DNA of 64,000 nt from Aphelenchoides besseyi (lineage: Eukaryota; Nematoda; Chromadorea; Rhabditida; Aphelenchoididae): the NCBI GenBank assembly GCA_024699855.1, contig JAMPIQ010000001.1, forward strand, positions 372,001-436,000. The letters run 5' to 3'. Position numbers and translations under genes: made by a program. This document shows, piece by piece, positions 24,829-36,649 of the stretch (position 1 is the stretch's first letter; each line of letters begins with the position of its first letter). The notes under the pieces are model-generated. The model ran no database searches and was not told the origin of the DNA. It worked only from the letters and a program-made list of their open reading frames with translations.

Positions 24829-25101
24829 CTAAATCACCGGGTGTTGAATGGTCTTTGTCTTCTTTCTGACAACGTTAACCAAAAAATAACTTAACGACGC
24901 GCAGCACACAACAGCAATCATCGCAAAGAAACACTGAAAGTCAGAACATAGAACATTAGCAGAACAAAATAACTTGCACGAGAAAATGATTTCGTTTTGT
25001 GTTAACAGACCTTCTATCGTAGGCGACGGTTGATAATTTGATGGAGTCCAACTTTGATGCATCAAAATTGGAGAACCGAACGAAGTGAAGAATACAAATG
25101 A
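24829..25101 (-). CDS. Possible membrane-protein fragment
   Basis: An open exon begins after a TTTCAG acceptor at 25101 and reads SFVFFTSFGSPILMHQSW into a hydrophobic helix (FFAMIAVVCCASLSYFLVNV) and a basic tail ending TIQHPVI at 24829. A possible intron inside the frame could not be placed. Upstream exons were not found, so this may be the 3' end of a decayed gene. Not recognised. Confidence 0.3.
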   Translation of the reverse strand, partial: SFVFFTSFGSPILMHQSWTPSNYQPSPTIEGLLTQNEIIFSCKLFCSANVLCSDFQCFFAMIAVVCCASLSYFLVNVVRKKTKTIQHPVI

Positions 25102-26517
25102 CTGAAAGCTGGATAAAATTCAATGACCACCTTTGCTCGAATTTGTGTCACTCTTGTTTTTAACTGTATGCTTAAGATAAGGTCAGAAGCTAGTCAACAT
25201 CTTCGTTTGTTTTAAGCAATGGCCAATTGGTGGCCAGAAGAGTAAAAGTCGTGCACATTGCTTGGAATTTCATGTCTTTATTTTCTCTAATTTCTGAGTA
25301 AGAAGGTTGACAAGCACATTATTAGAATTACAGACACTAATATTAATGCCATACGACAACTCATTATCGAATTCAGAGCAACAAGCGTAGCTAATAATTT
25401 AAACTTAAAATCACGATTGAACCATAAAACCACTTAAAACTTATTTCTACAACAGCAAATTACATAAAAGTTGTTTTTATCAGACAATTAATGGAAGCAG
25501 TTGACCTGAAAATGTAACAGAAAAGGATGTCAACCATCAGATGTCAACTTCCGAGATGCCAATTTCCATTGACTGTAGCTCGTGAACTAGTGACTGTAGA
25601 AGCTTGTAATTGGTAGAACAACAAGAGACACTATTGGACTCTAAACCTTGTGGATATTAGCGGAATCCAATCGGCCAATGAGCTAAAATGCACAACACCC
25701 TCCATTCCCTTGTATAGCACGTTCTTCGCGCAAATCGATGTACTTCGGAGCTTTTGGCAACAACTAGTGTTTATATTATATCATTAAAAGGCCCAATAAA
25801 CTGGCTATTCATAGTGCTTAAACTCGTAGCAATCGGACAACTGGGAGAGAAATAAGAGCAATTCAAAGCCGAAAAGACTTGTCATAATCGCAAAAGTCTG
25901 TGCAGCTCTTCCCGCTGATGCTCGTCATCTGCAATCTGGCACACTCGTTAATGAGATTAGAGGATTGTGATCCCAAAAGTTTGGAGAGCGGAAGCTAACC
26001 AAGAGCTGAATTGGAATCGAAAACATACTCGAAAATCGCGCAAACTTGACTTCAATGAAATGAACTCTAGCAACGTCAGCGATTGGGTTTTGGGTCTTCA
26101 TATGCACGAACAAACATAAGCAAGCAAACCAGCTTTGACGGCGTCTTTGTTTGGAGTTCACGGAGTCATGCATCTCGAAGTTGAAGATTTGACTCCGCGT
26201 CTTTAGACCTTTTCGCTTTTCATTCTTATCGTTTCATTTGTGTATGAAACTATGTCTGCGAAGCTCGAAGTGTTGTATGAGCAATAAGTTGACTTCTATA
26301 GAAGCAACAGAGATCGGTAACTATTTGGTTACAATCATTTTGGATGAGCTAAAAACATCTCTATTCAAAAGATAATGTTGTAAACCTTCGTAGAACTATA
26401 AATTCTACTTTTTTAGTGTTACTTTTTTGTTTGAACAACTGTGTAAGTTTAGCAATATTTATTTCCAGAACAATGTTAAAATCACAAAAAAACTTAACCA
26501 GATTCCTCTTCCAATTG
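25102..26517. other. Long gene-poor stretch
   Basis: AT-rich, with only short unsupported frames (for example 26173-25925 minus). Nothing recognisable on either strand. The right end is the 3' UTR of the NUP214 gene. Confidence 0.4.
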
Positions 26518-29500
26518 TTACTTCCGGAACGTTGTAAATGCCGGTCTAAAACAGTAAATGTTTTGATTTCTGTCATCTATAACAAACGAAGTAGTAGGTG
26601 AAGCAAACGCGGGGCCATTTCCGTAAGCACCCGGACTAGCAAATGGTGAGCCGGCGAAAGGCGATCGTTGTGGTCCAAACAAACCGTTCGAGTAGCTGGG
26701 TGATTGTTGAGCGAGTTGACCAAATGACGCAGCTTTGTTAGCAAATCTGAGCACAATCTTGATTACAGTTTGTCGAAATCACTTACGCTGAGAATCCACC
26801 ACTGCTCGGCGATGCTTGTGGTGCCGACGAAGCATTGCCAAAAGGCGACTTGAAGGCCGTTGAACCAAAAGCCGAATTTCCTCCAAAAGTACTTCCCGAA
26901 CCAAACGATGGTCCCGATCCGAAAGCTGCCGCACTTCCGAATGCCGACCCGGTTTGTGGTGATTGCGGTGCTTGAGCAGCAGCTCCATTGCCAAACGAAC
27001 CGAACGCCGGAGCAGCCGGTCGTTGACTCATTGCTCCCCAATTCAACGACCCAAAACCACCACCGGTTCTGTTGGCCGCTGTCGTGCTTCCCAATCCAGT
27101 GCTAAACGAGCTAATGATCGTTTCATCAAACTGAAAATGCTACCCAGCAAAACTGAACGATGAACTTTCTGCACTAGTAGTGTCATCTTCCATTCCTTCA
27201 TCACTAACAGCAGATCCAGTTGCTGTGTTTGTTCCAAACGCATTGCCGAAGGTTTCCGATTGTATAGTCGACGGCTTTGGAGCAAAAGAAAAAGGAACGG
27301 AGTCTGTAGTTGCCGTTGTAGTTGAAACGTTTGTTTGAGTATGTGGCATGAAAGTAAAAGTCGTTGGTTTTGGTGCTGAAAATTTCACGCTAAAAGATGT
27401 TCAATAAATCCAACTAACCAGTTGAGTTTGCTGTTTGCGAAGCTCCACTAAAAAATCCAGCAGTTGCTGGCTGGGAGGTCGACATATTCGGAGCAAATGA
27501 AAACGAAATCGGTTTGTTTTGAGTATTTGACGAAACAGTTGAGATGACAGTCGTATTTTGTGGTGCAAACGAAAAAGAGGTTGGAGCAGTCGACACGACG
27601 ACTGTTGATGTTGAAGAAACAGTTGGAGCCGAAATGGTTGCCTTTGGTGCAAACGAAAATCCACTGGACGTTTGGTTTATTGATGCGGTTGTAACTGGAT
27701 TTGCTTGCTGTAAATTGGTAGTTACTTCTGCTGTTGTTGTAGCTGCTGTTGTAACCGCTGAAGTCACCGTCTCAGCGTTAGTTGCTGTTATCGGTTGACT
27801 TTGAGTCTGAATAGGCAACGAAGCTTGAGAAGTCGGTTGTGTTGTTGAAATTGGAGACGATCCAGTGATCAGTGCGACCGAACTAAACATTCCCGGCTTT
27901 TGTGATAAGCCGGAAGCGGTTTGTTGAGAAATAGTTGGATTAGCAACTGGTTTCTGTTGAACTTGTGGTGAAACTAAAAATTTGTTACAATCAATCTTTT
28001 GTTTTGAACTAACCGGTTGGTCCAGTTGCCGATTTTGCTGCACTTATCATTGCTATCGGACTGACTGGAGTGCCAAGAGTCAAGGAGCCTGACAAACGTG
28101 GTGGAGTAGCAACAGATGTCGATCGATTCGAAAGAATCGGCGAGTTCTTTGCAGCCATCAGCTGACGACTGATTCCGAGGTCCTCAGCGGCGGTTGTTCG
28201 CTGTCTTCGTGGTGTTTTTTCGGATGCATTCAAACTCTCGTCAACAATCAACTTCTTCGGACAAACAGTAAGAACGGCACGTGGGCTTTGGGCGTGTTGT
28301 TCCATCAGACGTTTGAGTGCGAGTTGTCGTTCATTCACCGAATGTTTTTTGACCACCGTATCTGACGATCGGCTCGTATTTCGTTGAACCGATTCGTTTG
28401 CATCTTGAGAGTCAATGATCAACAAAAATCGATGTAAGTCCTCGGCTACTTGATTCGCATCCTCGGCATTCTTTTCTTTTGTATCTTCGGATTTCTTCTC
28501 TTTCGTATCCGATGCTTCTTCCTTCTCCACATACAAACTCTGTCGATCGGCATGAGCTTTTATCAACTGGACTCGTTGTTGAATGAACGCGACTTTTCGA
28601 GCGTAACGTGCAACCCGTCGACTAATCTCACCGTTGACAAGATTGATTTGATTTTGATCTTCCGTTGAAATCGGCTCCAATGCGCTGGGTGGTGAGTGCG
28701 AAGTTGAGCGGGTGCGAGCACTTGCTTTGCTTTCTCTTTCAAACGAGTCAAACGCGTTGTTGAATTTCCTAATCTCCGCTTCCAACAGCATGAAACGTTT
28801 TTCGGCTGATCGCAACTCTTCAAGCTATAAACGCAACGTTCAAAATACAAAAATCAATGAACTTACAAGATTGGACGATGAAGGAAGGAGCCGTTTCTTG
28901 TCACGATATCTTTCGTAGAAAGCGCGGCATTGACGAATACGAGATGTAAGACTAGCAATCTGACGACCAACCAACTCCGACGAGTAAACACCATCGTCCA
29001 AGGATTGTTGAACACGTTGAAGTAGTTCCCATAACTCGTCGACACAAGTCGGATCAAAACCTTCGGCTTTTTTTTCGATCTGAGTTCGCACGAGTCCGAG
29101 ATGCTTCAAATCCTTGGTTACTGACAATTGAATTTGACAATAAGCCTCAATGGATTTCTCCAGTTCTTTTTCCAACTGCGGAGTTGGATCGGGTTGAACA
29201 ACAACTGGTGGTGCAACTGGCTGAAGAGTTTGAGTAATTGGTTGGGCAGAAGCAGCAGCTTGAGTTTGAATGGTCGCCATTTGGGTGGCAATTGGATTCT
29301 CTGTTGGCAACGTTGAAGTCGCTGTTGTCAGTGAAGAAAACGTCTGTAAATCAAATCAATTAATTGAATATTCCGAGCCAAAACAATAAGCTTGTTTGCA
29401 ATTTACTCAATTGGCTGATCAAGAAAGCAGAAAGATGTTGATGCCAAATTTCATTGTCTTTAAATTACCTGAGTTGGTTGTGCAGCGGTTGGTTGTGCAG

Positions 29501-31112
29501 CAGTTGGTTGCTGTGCAGCAGCTGGTTGTTGAGTAGCCGGTACCGTTCGTCGAGGAGTATAACCAGCGGGAGCAGTTCCATTGGCAACTTCTTGTGGTGA
29601 ATAACCGATTGATTTTCTGAACAACAAGAATTGGAAGCAAAAGTGCCAACTTACACAATCGGCGATGGTCGATTTGAATCAAGAGAACAGACGTGATAGG
29701 AGAGGAGCAGTCCAGTTGACGAAAGAACGTAGATCATTGGTTGTGGCGGCAATACCACCGCTTCTGGATTCGTTCTTTCCAAAACGACATTCGATTGAAG
29801 AGTGAAATCAAGAGCACAACCAATGGGTTGCGAGTCGCCTTTTTGTTGAGTTAGTGGCATTGTTATGTTGAAACGTTCCATCACAAAATTGATCCAAACG
29901 CCATTTCGTTGACCCAAAATCACCACATCGGGAGATCGATGAGCATAAATGAACACCTAAAATGTTAAGTAAAAGAAAATTAGGAAAAAAGTACGACATA
30001 CCATGTTCCATTCCATTAACGGAACAAAATGCAAACCCGTATCGTAAGGCGGAGCATTCGGCCGTTGAAATGTGACATCGCCATAGAACGTCCATGAAGG
30101 TGGCTGATTCTTCTTCACAGTCAGAAAAGAAAGTGTCAATTTAGTCGGATCTGCATTCTCTCGGTAGGCAACTAACCAATCGGTCGTGGCGACCCAAAAC
30201 AAACCAGCGCAAGACACTGGTAATCCTAAAGAATTCAAATGAAGATTCTACGGATTTCTTAGGCTTACCGATGCCCGGCAATTGCTCTGGAGCTGCAACA
30301 ACACGCACCGCTTGCAGTTCGGGTTTCAGTTGATGCAAGCGACCGGAAGCATCACCGACCATCAGCTGTTTTCCCTTCCGACTCCAACTCATGCATGTCG
30401 GAGGAAAAGGTAGAGGAGCGGTCCCAACTACGGAGTAAGTATTTGGAGTTGCCAACGAATATTTGAACGTGCTCACCGACCCATCAGTTGTACCAACGGC
30501 CAGAATGTCTTCGACTTCCGGGTTCCATTCGATGCAAGAAAATTTGTCGTTGCCTTGACTCGCTTTAATCGTTGCCAGTGGAAAAGGCTAAAGCAAGAAT
30601 ACGTGAATTCAAACTGCCAAACCTGAGTATTGACGTCCGGTGCAAATGCGAGCAAATCGAAAATATGAACGAACGGTCCATTTGAAGTATCAACGGCAAA
30701 GGCAACAACTCGTCCGTTACACGAAAGACTCACGAATTTGATGTCAACCTGAAATTTGAGTTCGCATATCATAGAGTACTAAGACATTTACATTCTCTTG
30801 AAAGTAATCAATCACACGACTTTTCAGATCAGTGATTTCCGGGTCAGTTTCGTTGGTTTTCTCCAACTGATGTAAGTTGGCAGTTTTGAATGAATGAATT
30901 CGATTTTGGGGCAAAACGGTCACCGTGATTCCGTACTTCGATGAGCAACCTACACGCTCCACATAGTCACCAGTAGAGGCTGTAAATAAGCTCTCTGGAA
31001 ACAAGCGGATTCGTTTGTGCGTACGAAGCTCGAGATCCTAAAGTCGAATCAGTTCGATCGCTTGCTCTCAACTTACTTGAACAACTTGGGCATTGGCCGC
31101 CATGTTTGTCAT
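26518..31112 (-). CDS. npp-14: Nucleoporin NUP214-like
   Basis: Cytoplasmic-side nuclear pore protein that helps mRNA export. ATG at 31112 (a second is at 31103) opens MTNMAANAQVVQDLELRT. The N-terminal third forms the beta-propeller, with segments such as IKFVSLSCNGRVVAFAVD, FSCIEWNPEVEDILAVG, PTCMSWSRKGKQLMVGDASG and NRPSPIV. A Pro/Ala/Thr/Gln linker follows at 29.4-29.6 kb, then a coiled-coil region (28.8-29.3 kb and 28.2-28.8 kb). The C-terminal third is FG-repeat sequence, with SFSFAPK, FGSAAAFGSGPSFGSG and similar units from 28.0 to 26.5 kb. A last short intron gives the end SPAFTTFRK. Architecture and order match NUP214/CAN. The assignment relies on the propeller plus coiled coil plus FG order, not on a single catalytic motif. 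Confidence 0.85.
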
Positions 31113-32493
31113 TGGTAGCTTGTTAGCGCTCTAAATCAACATAATAACAACAAAACACAAATCCGAGTGTTTTTCAATTCGTGTTCTAATCGAAAATTGA
31201 CACGTAAACCGCGCGGTCTAAACGAGAAAACTGACGAATTTTGTTGATTAACCCAACAAGCTGTTGTCAAAAAATTCGTTCACAGAATACTCAATTGTCA
31301 ACATACAATCAGGGATAATCGTCAATTGGAAGCCCGTTGCTTCAATTGGCCAAAAATTCATAAATTAAAGTTTCTAATCAAGACTCATTCAAAGACCTGT
31401 TGAAATTATTGAAGTTGGGAATTACTGTAAATTTGCGAAAAAGCAGAAACGTTTATTGAATGTTGCATGCCAGTACTTACCGATTTAATTTTAAGGTATA
31501 CGCAACTTTGTGACAAAAACATAGACCACTATTTTGTTACTTCTGTTCGATGAGCTCTGCACTCATCAGTCATTACATCGAAAGCGCTTTCTATTTCCGC
31601 ATTAGCTGATTGGCCTTCTCGTACACTTGTTTGTCGAGTATTCACACGACGTTCACAGGTTATTGAATTTGCGCACTTCGTTTTTACTTTTTCAGTTTTT
31701 GATTTCCGCTTCAGCTCTCCACTTCCTAATCCGAAGGAATTCGATTTGGGCGACAACTCGGATTCTGGTTCTTTGAAAGGCCTAACTCGACGTTTAGAGT
31801 CGAGAACATGAACTCCGGCAGATGTTCTTGCCGTCTATTGAACAGAATTACTATTGCACATTTCTAATCAATTGACGTAAATTTGCGTGGATACGATCGT
31901 GTTTGTCTTTTTGGCCTCGGAGTTACTTCCACCGGCTGCGCTTATTATTCGCAAATTCTTTTGAAGTGGCGTCATGAATCTGTTGATGAGTTTGCTTTTG
32001 GTTTTCATTCTCCTGTTAATCGTTTTCTCGTGAAGCGATTGAGCTTCCACGTAAACACGTTATTTCCGTTCGGCGATCGAATTACCGTGTTCTTTCTGTT
32101 TTCTAATCCTCTACAGCAGTTGTCTCTTGACCACTCATTGAGAGCAGATTCCCGATTTACCCACAAACTGTTGTTCATTCCGCATAACAGAAGACTTCCA
32201 CGGCATTGAACCTCAGCGCATTTGTTGAGAGCGCGATTCTCACGCTCGAGAGCCATGAAGAAGCCAAAGATGCTCGTAATTAAACCAAACCGCTTAGTCT
32301 TGTCGGTCATAAAATGTGTAGACTTTCGGGTTTCAATTTCACTTTGATTTTGCCCGGAGGTCATTTCTGCAGAATGTTTGCCGTGTACTCTGAGGACAAC
32401 TTCCGCTCAGATTCCACGCGCGCTACTTTCTTGCCTCAACAATCGTTACACGCGACTGTTAGATGTTCACTCAGTTGTGAAGTTTAGAGTTCA
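31113..32493. other. Region with uncertain minus-strand coding pieces
   Basis: Minus-strand open frames at 32364-32005 (begins MTSGQNQSEIETRKS) and 31756-31529 (Ser/Lys/Arg-rich) have protein-like composition and could be exons of one poorly conserved gene. I could not join them with confident splice sites and see no domain. 31113-31500 is probably the NUP214 promoter. Confidence 0.3.
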
Positions 32494-33134
32494 ATGGACA
32501 TTCGATCACTTCGCGTTCTATGGTTTTTCGGATCTTTGTATTCGACAATAAACGCCGTACGTTGCTACTATTGTGCTTCATCCAGTAAGTTCGGTTTTAT
32601 GATTCAAACTCATTTCTATTCACAGGTACAAAAATTGCTCCACAACTTTGGCTTCACTCGGAACCGTGTCGTCAACGGCGGCTAACCACTTGTCCTTCAG
32701 CTCAACAATCGTGTGTTGTTGTTCGAGTGTCACACGATCGGATTAACTTCACGGTTGCCGGTTGTGCTGAAGACGACTACGTGGGCTGCGAGCAGTTTGT
32801 TCAATTGGCATCTCATGGTCCGACAGCCGTTCATCTGTGTCAATGTCGAGATGGTGATCGTTGCAACAGCGATTTTCATTTGGATTTCGGTTCGGGACTC
32901 GGACGTTTCCGTTCAAATTCAACGCCCAAAACATTGCAATTGAAAGGAAACGAATTGCCGTCGTTGAAGAAAGTTCATCCGGTTGCTCTCAATGCTAAAT
33001 CAGCAAAGACCGAAAGAGCGATGCCATGTGCTGATGAGAAGTGTAGTGAACCAACGACAAGTGGATTGCAGTCGTTTGTTTCCTTAAACTTCTTGCTCCC
33101 ATTCACGTGTTGTTTCTTTCTAACTTTAACATAA
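32494..33134 (+). CDS. Ly6/uPAR-domain, probably GPI-anchored protein
   Basis: Small three-finger-fold surface protein. ATG at 32494 gives a signal peptide (RSLRVLWFFGSLYSTINA) followed at once by the Ly6 opening CYYC. An intron of about 45 nt follows SS. The rest of the domain shows EPCRQRRLTTCP, SCVVVR, GCAEDDYVGCEQF and the closing CQCRDGDRCNSD, the C-x-C...C-N pair that ends Ly6 domains. After a Ser/Lys-rich stalk the protein ends in a hydrophobic segment (FLLPFTCCFFLTLT), as expected for GPI attachment. About 200 residues. Partner and role cannot be told from the sequence; nematode relatives act at synapses or in sensory cells. Confidence 0.85.
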
Positions 33135-33596
33135 ACGATGAAACTGGTCGTTCAGCCTTGAGGTCAGTTGTTCCCTCGGCAATCTAAGGCAGTGGGTTGG
33201 CCGACGGCCAGCAAATCTACATCTCCATTTCTCATCGAGTTGTCTTGAATTCATCTTGAAGGCTTTATTGGAGGAGAAAATGATGATTGTACCAGTAGAT
33301 TTATGAGAGAACTAATCTTAAAATGGTATCACAGACAATTAAAAGATGTTCAGCTCACTGGTCGTCTGTCCACGGCCAACGGAGATGGCAATTCGTCGGC
33401 AACTTTTGGATCATTTGTTCGTAAAACTCCGGTTCGAGTTGAGCACGTCGACCAGATGCAGTTGCTAAAAGAAACAGAAATGCAAACTCAGCCACCAAAT
33501 GCTACTCCCGTGGAATCCTTCGGGCATATTGACTGATTGAGTCGTCACACTGCCGTTTGGTAACGAAACCGAAACCAACGATTCGAAATCAGCTGT
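33135..33596. other. Intergenic with one unsupported plus-strand frame
   Basis: The plus-strand frame 33303-33536 (begins MRELILKWYHRQLKDVQL) has reasonable composition but no domain and no visible partners. Otherwise nothing is seen. Confidence 0.25.
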
Positions 33597-34096
33597 CTAA
33601 TTGCCATGCTTGAATCCAATGAGTGTTTCATCGAAACGAGCTGCGTACATCAAACCAAATTCGGTTCAACAGCAACTTCATTCTCGAGCTTGAAATTGCC
33701 ATTCAAATTGATTGTCGTGTAGCAATTGGGCGCACGATGACCGTACGCGAACAATCCGACTGATCTCGCGTTCAGAATAAACGAGTAGCGATAGCGTGAT
33801 TGAAGACGTCCAAACTTTGGAAGTCTCATTGTAGCCGACTTCATTTTGAAAGTGCGAGAGTTCGGAAGCCATTCCTCGGCACACGCAAAACCAATTCGCT
33901 GAACGGTCACCTAAATTGCAGACGTCATATCTGCACGGCTTACTTCATTCGACTATGAAATGTGTCAATGATCCAGTGAGTGTAAGAACTGATCCCATTG
34001 TATGAGAAAAATCGAAACCGTCCATTCGCGCCAGAAACTGCAAGCAGATCGAAGTGGCCTATGATGGTCGTTTCACAGAAAAGAGCTCGTTTCATT

Positions 34097-34623
34097 TTAA
34101 AAAGTTCCATCGTTGATCAATCTCAGATCCGCTTTACTTGCTCCTTTACCCAACCCTAAGTCGCCGTTTCTGAACCGGCTGTACCAAAGGGGCGCCGTCG
34201 TCTTTGTCGTCGACTTCGGATCCAACTCTTTCAAGATGGTCTTGAGTGCCATTTCCGCACCGTTACTCCATTCTTGTACTGTTCCAACAGAATCGCTCGG
34301 CTCTGGAGTCTTTGATGAAACTTCATTGTGCCTGAAAACAATCAAGTCATTGGTGAGTGATAGGACAAGTCGAGCCAAGCGAAAGACAAAGCTTGTGCAA
34401 TTTTGTCTTGTAATCAAGGCTATACAAGTTAAATGGCTCTTCAAACTCACCAATTAGATGAAACTCGAAAACTCCGAAGTTGGAGACAAAACGCAGAAGC
34501 CAAAAACGATTTCAGTTGTGAAATTGTTTCGACTTCCTTTCGACCACTTGGTGTGCTTGTAAAAATCGATGAATGTTCATTTCGAATCAACAGTTCGTTT
34601 GTTTCTGAGCTTTTAAAAGTCAT
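34097..34623 (-). CDS. Hypothetical protein, two exons joined
   Basis: ATG at 34623 (MTFKSSETNELLIRN) reads into RVSSNW. A clean GTGAGT...TTTTCAG intron (34448 down to about 34340) then joins in frame to HNEVSSKTPEPSDS and a lysine-rich stretch ending in DLRLINDGTF and a stop at 34097. No domain recognised. Further coding-like frames follow at 34090-33597 on the same strand, one of them reading KFGRLQSRYRYSFILNARS and GHRAPNCYTTINLNG. They may be later exons of the same gene, but the joint was not resolved. Confidence 0.4.
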
Positions 34624-34818
34624 GTCGTCGGAGCTTTCCAACTACGAGAATACTTCTGGTGGATAAGGTGAATCGACATCATTCACCCAAATATCAGTGG
34701 TCAACATTCAAATGGCGATCTCATTTTAACAAACAAATTTACTTTCAACAGCAAACACAAACAATATTAATAACGTAGAGTTAAAGTTAACGGATAACAA
34801 GAGAACCTTGCTGGATGC

Positions 34819-35592
34819 TTATGCCAAAACCTTCTTGTTCGATTCGACGGTCTCATTGGTGTTGGCACCTTCTGCTTGTTGCTTTTCGATGGCCGATACG
34901 CTGTTTAGGTCTCCCAATTCTCCGTCACCATCGATCTTCTTGTTCTTCTTTTGGAAGCGACGTTTGGTGCTGCGGCGGCGACGTTGGTTGTTTGGACTGT
35001 TGGCCTTGTCATCGCTGGATTCCGGTGTGTCGATTTCACTTGCCGAATTCTCTTTGCTGTCGCCAAAACTCTTGATTCCCTTGGCTCCGTTACGATTCTT
35101 TGCGCCATCACGCTTGCTGGGATTACGAGCATTGAATCGACGACGGAAGATAATACGCGTATCTTGAACTGGAAGTCCATCGATACCGGTCACCGCCACA
35201 GCACGTTTGCCTTTGGTGTCTTCGTAGACATCAAAAATGACTCTGGAACAAGAAGGAACGCTAGAAGTTCGTCCAAACGCTTCACAGCTTACTCGTTATC
35301 AGCATCCAACGCGTGGAGTTGACGCGGATTGTTTTGGATGATCGAAGACGCATGCACGAAGACATCTTCGTTCGTATCACGACGATTAATGAATCCTAAA
35401 CATTTCTGACTGAAAGTTTAGTTCTCAAGTCATCAGTTTTACCATATCCTGAAAACAAAGACGAATTGATTTTTACAACCCGCCGGTTTTCGTCTCACCG
35501 CTAACAATCGAGAACCATTTGACTCGACCTCTGATTCCACGCTCAATCGGATGAAGATTTAAAGCTGATTCTTTGGTTTCACTATCGCTCAT
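34819..35592 (-). CDS. Y-box (cold-shock domain) RNA-binding protein
   Basis: Binds mRNA and controls its translation and stability. Start MSDSETKESALNL at 35592. The cold-shock domain spans residues 20-95: RGRVKWFSIVSGYGFINRRD with the RNP1 core GYGFI, then EDVFVHASSII (RNP2 VFVHAS), NPRQLHALDADNEVIFDV and AVAVTG. A basic/acidic tail follows with Arg-rich islands (NQRRRRSTKRRFQKKNKK), as in metazoan Y-box proteins, and the stop is at 34819. The core motif is built across three exons: 35592-35499, a 6-nt exon 35448-35443 (GATATG) and 35395 onward. Without the 6-nt exon the two residues completing GYG would be lost. Related to the CEY proteins of C. elegans; which one is not decided. Confidence 0.92.
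35443..35448 (-). other. 6-nt micro-exon in the Y-box gene
   Basis: GATATG flanked by TTTTCAG and GTAAAA. The upstream intron 35498-35449 is 50 nt and the downstream intron 35442-35396 is 47 nt. It supplies the central bases of the Gly-Tyr-Gly of the RNP1 motif, and both splice phases fit. Confidence 0.75.
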
Positions 35593-35978
35593 CTTTTCGA
35601 CTTGTAATGAAGATGATCGTTGAATCGACGGTGGGCACCGTGATTGTTTGCTGTACGATACTAAACAGATAGATAAGAATAAGTAAGCAAGGGGATTTTG
35701 AGACACGAAGACGAGCAAAATGAAGGCGAATAACCACAAACCGCTTTATTTTAGGCCCAAAATGAATGCGGAAAATTCCAGATCGTTTTATTTCCCATTA
35801 GAGCATCCAAAGCAACTGACAGACCGACAGTTTGTTTTAACTAACCACTGCGATCACTTGCGTCGAAACGCCCAAAAACTGCCGATTGCTTTTCGGAGAA
35901 GGTGGAGACTCGTTCGAATCCCATTTCGGTTTGTTGGTTCATGTGAAATTGGATGGAAAGTTGGAGAAAGAGCACACA

Positions 35979-36649
35979 AAAGACAAGGAGGAAAGCAGTT
36001 AGACAGAGAATTGCAAATGCAGTAGCATCAAGGGTCTTCAACAAACGGACGGACTGTTCATCCGTGGTTTCTTCCGATCACACGTGATGTAAACAACGCA
36101 GTCAAATGGTCTCCGTTAAAGCAAGAAAGACCTTCAATTGTTGGATTGCCGTCGCAAACGGCGGTCGGAGTTTAACATCCAAATATTAATTGACAATGCC
36201 ATTTACTCGTACAATCTAAACACCGAAGAAGCTCAACACTGCCATTTACCCTCTTCGACATGTGAATTATTTATTTCGTATGTGGAGCAACTAAAAAACA
36301 AGAACTACAACAAAGACGAGTGATATGCGAAATAGTTCAAGAGTGAAAAATGAAGGTAATCGCGCGGAGTACAAACGTTCCGTTGACTATCAGTCAAAAC
36401 AAAGTAGTGAGATCACAAATGGGAATAAAATGTTGGCGACAAAAAACACATAAAATGGCACTTTAAATCGGCAAATTTTTCATTCAAAACAAATGGATAA
36501 ACGGGGTGATCACGAGAAACTCTTGACGTAATACTTGCGATTCAAGTAACGTCGCAAGCCAACACAATCGAAGACCAATGGACCATCGAACTCGAGACGA
36601 TAGTCGCCATCGGACTCGTGACGCAAAAGTTGTTCGAAGCTCAATTGAC
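35979..36649. repeat. 671-bp direct repeat, copy 1 (contains truncated IQGAP last exon)
   Basis: Matches 51602-52272 almost base for base (I see one mismatch near the left edge, at 35985/51608). Offset is 15,623 bp. The right part, 36517-36649, repeats the final coding exon of the IQGAP-like gene on the minus strand and stops abruptly inside it, so this copy is a gene fragment. Confidence 0.85.

Noticed and set aside
27544..27798. Plus-strand Val/Ala-rich frame
   Set aside because: Antisense of the Thr/Ala-rich FG region of NUP214.
33597..34030. Minus-strand frame with a single in-frame TGA that might suggest a selenoprotein
   Set aside because: No conserved selenoprotein motif, no SECIS-like hairpin recognised nearby, and another frame of the same stretch looks equally coding.
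36138..36323. 61-codon plus-strand frame, found identically at 51761-51946
   Set aside because: Identity comes from the direct repeat, not from selection on protein; no domain and no splice partners.
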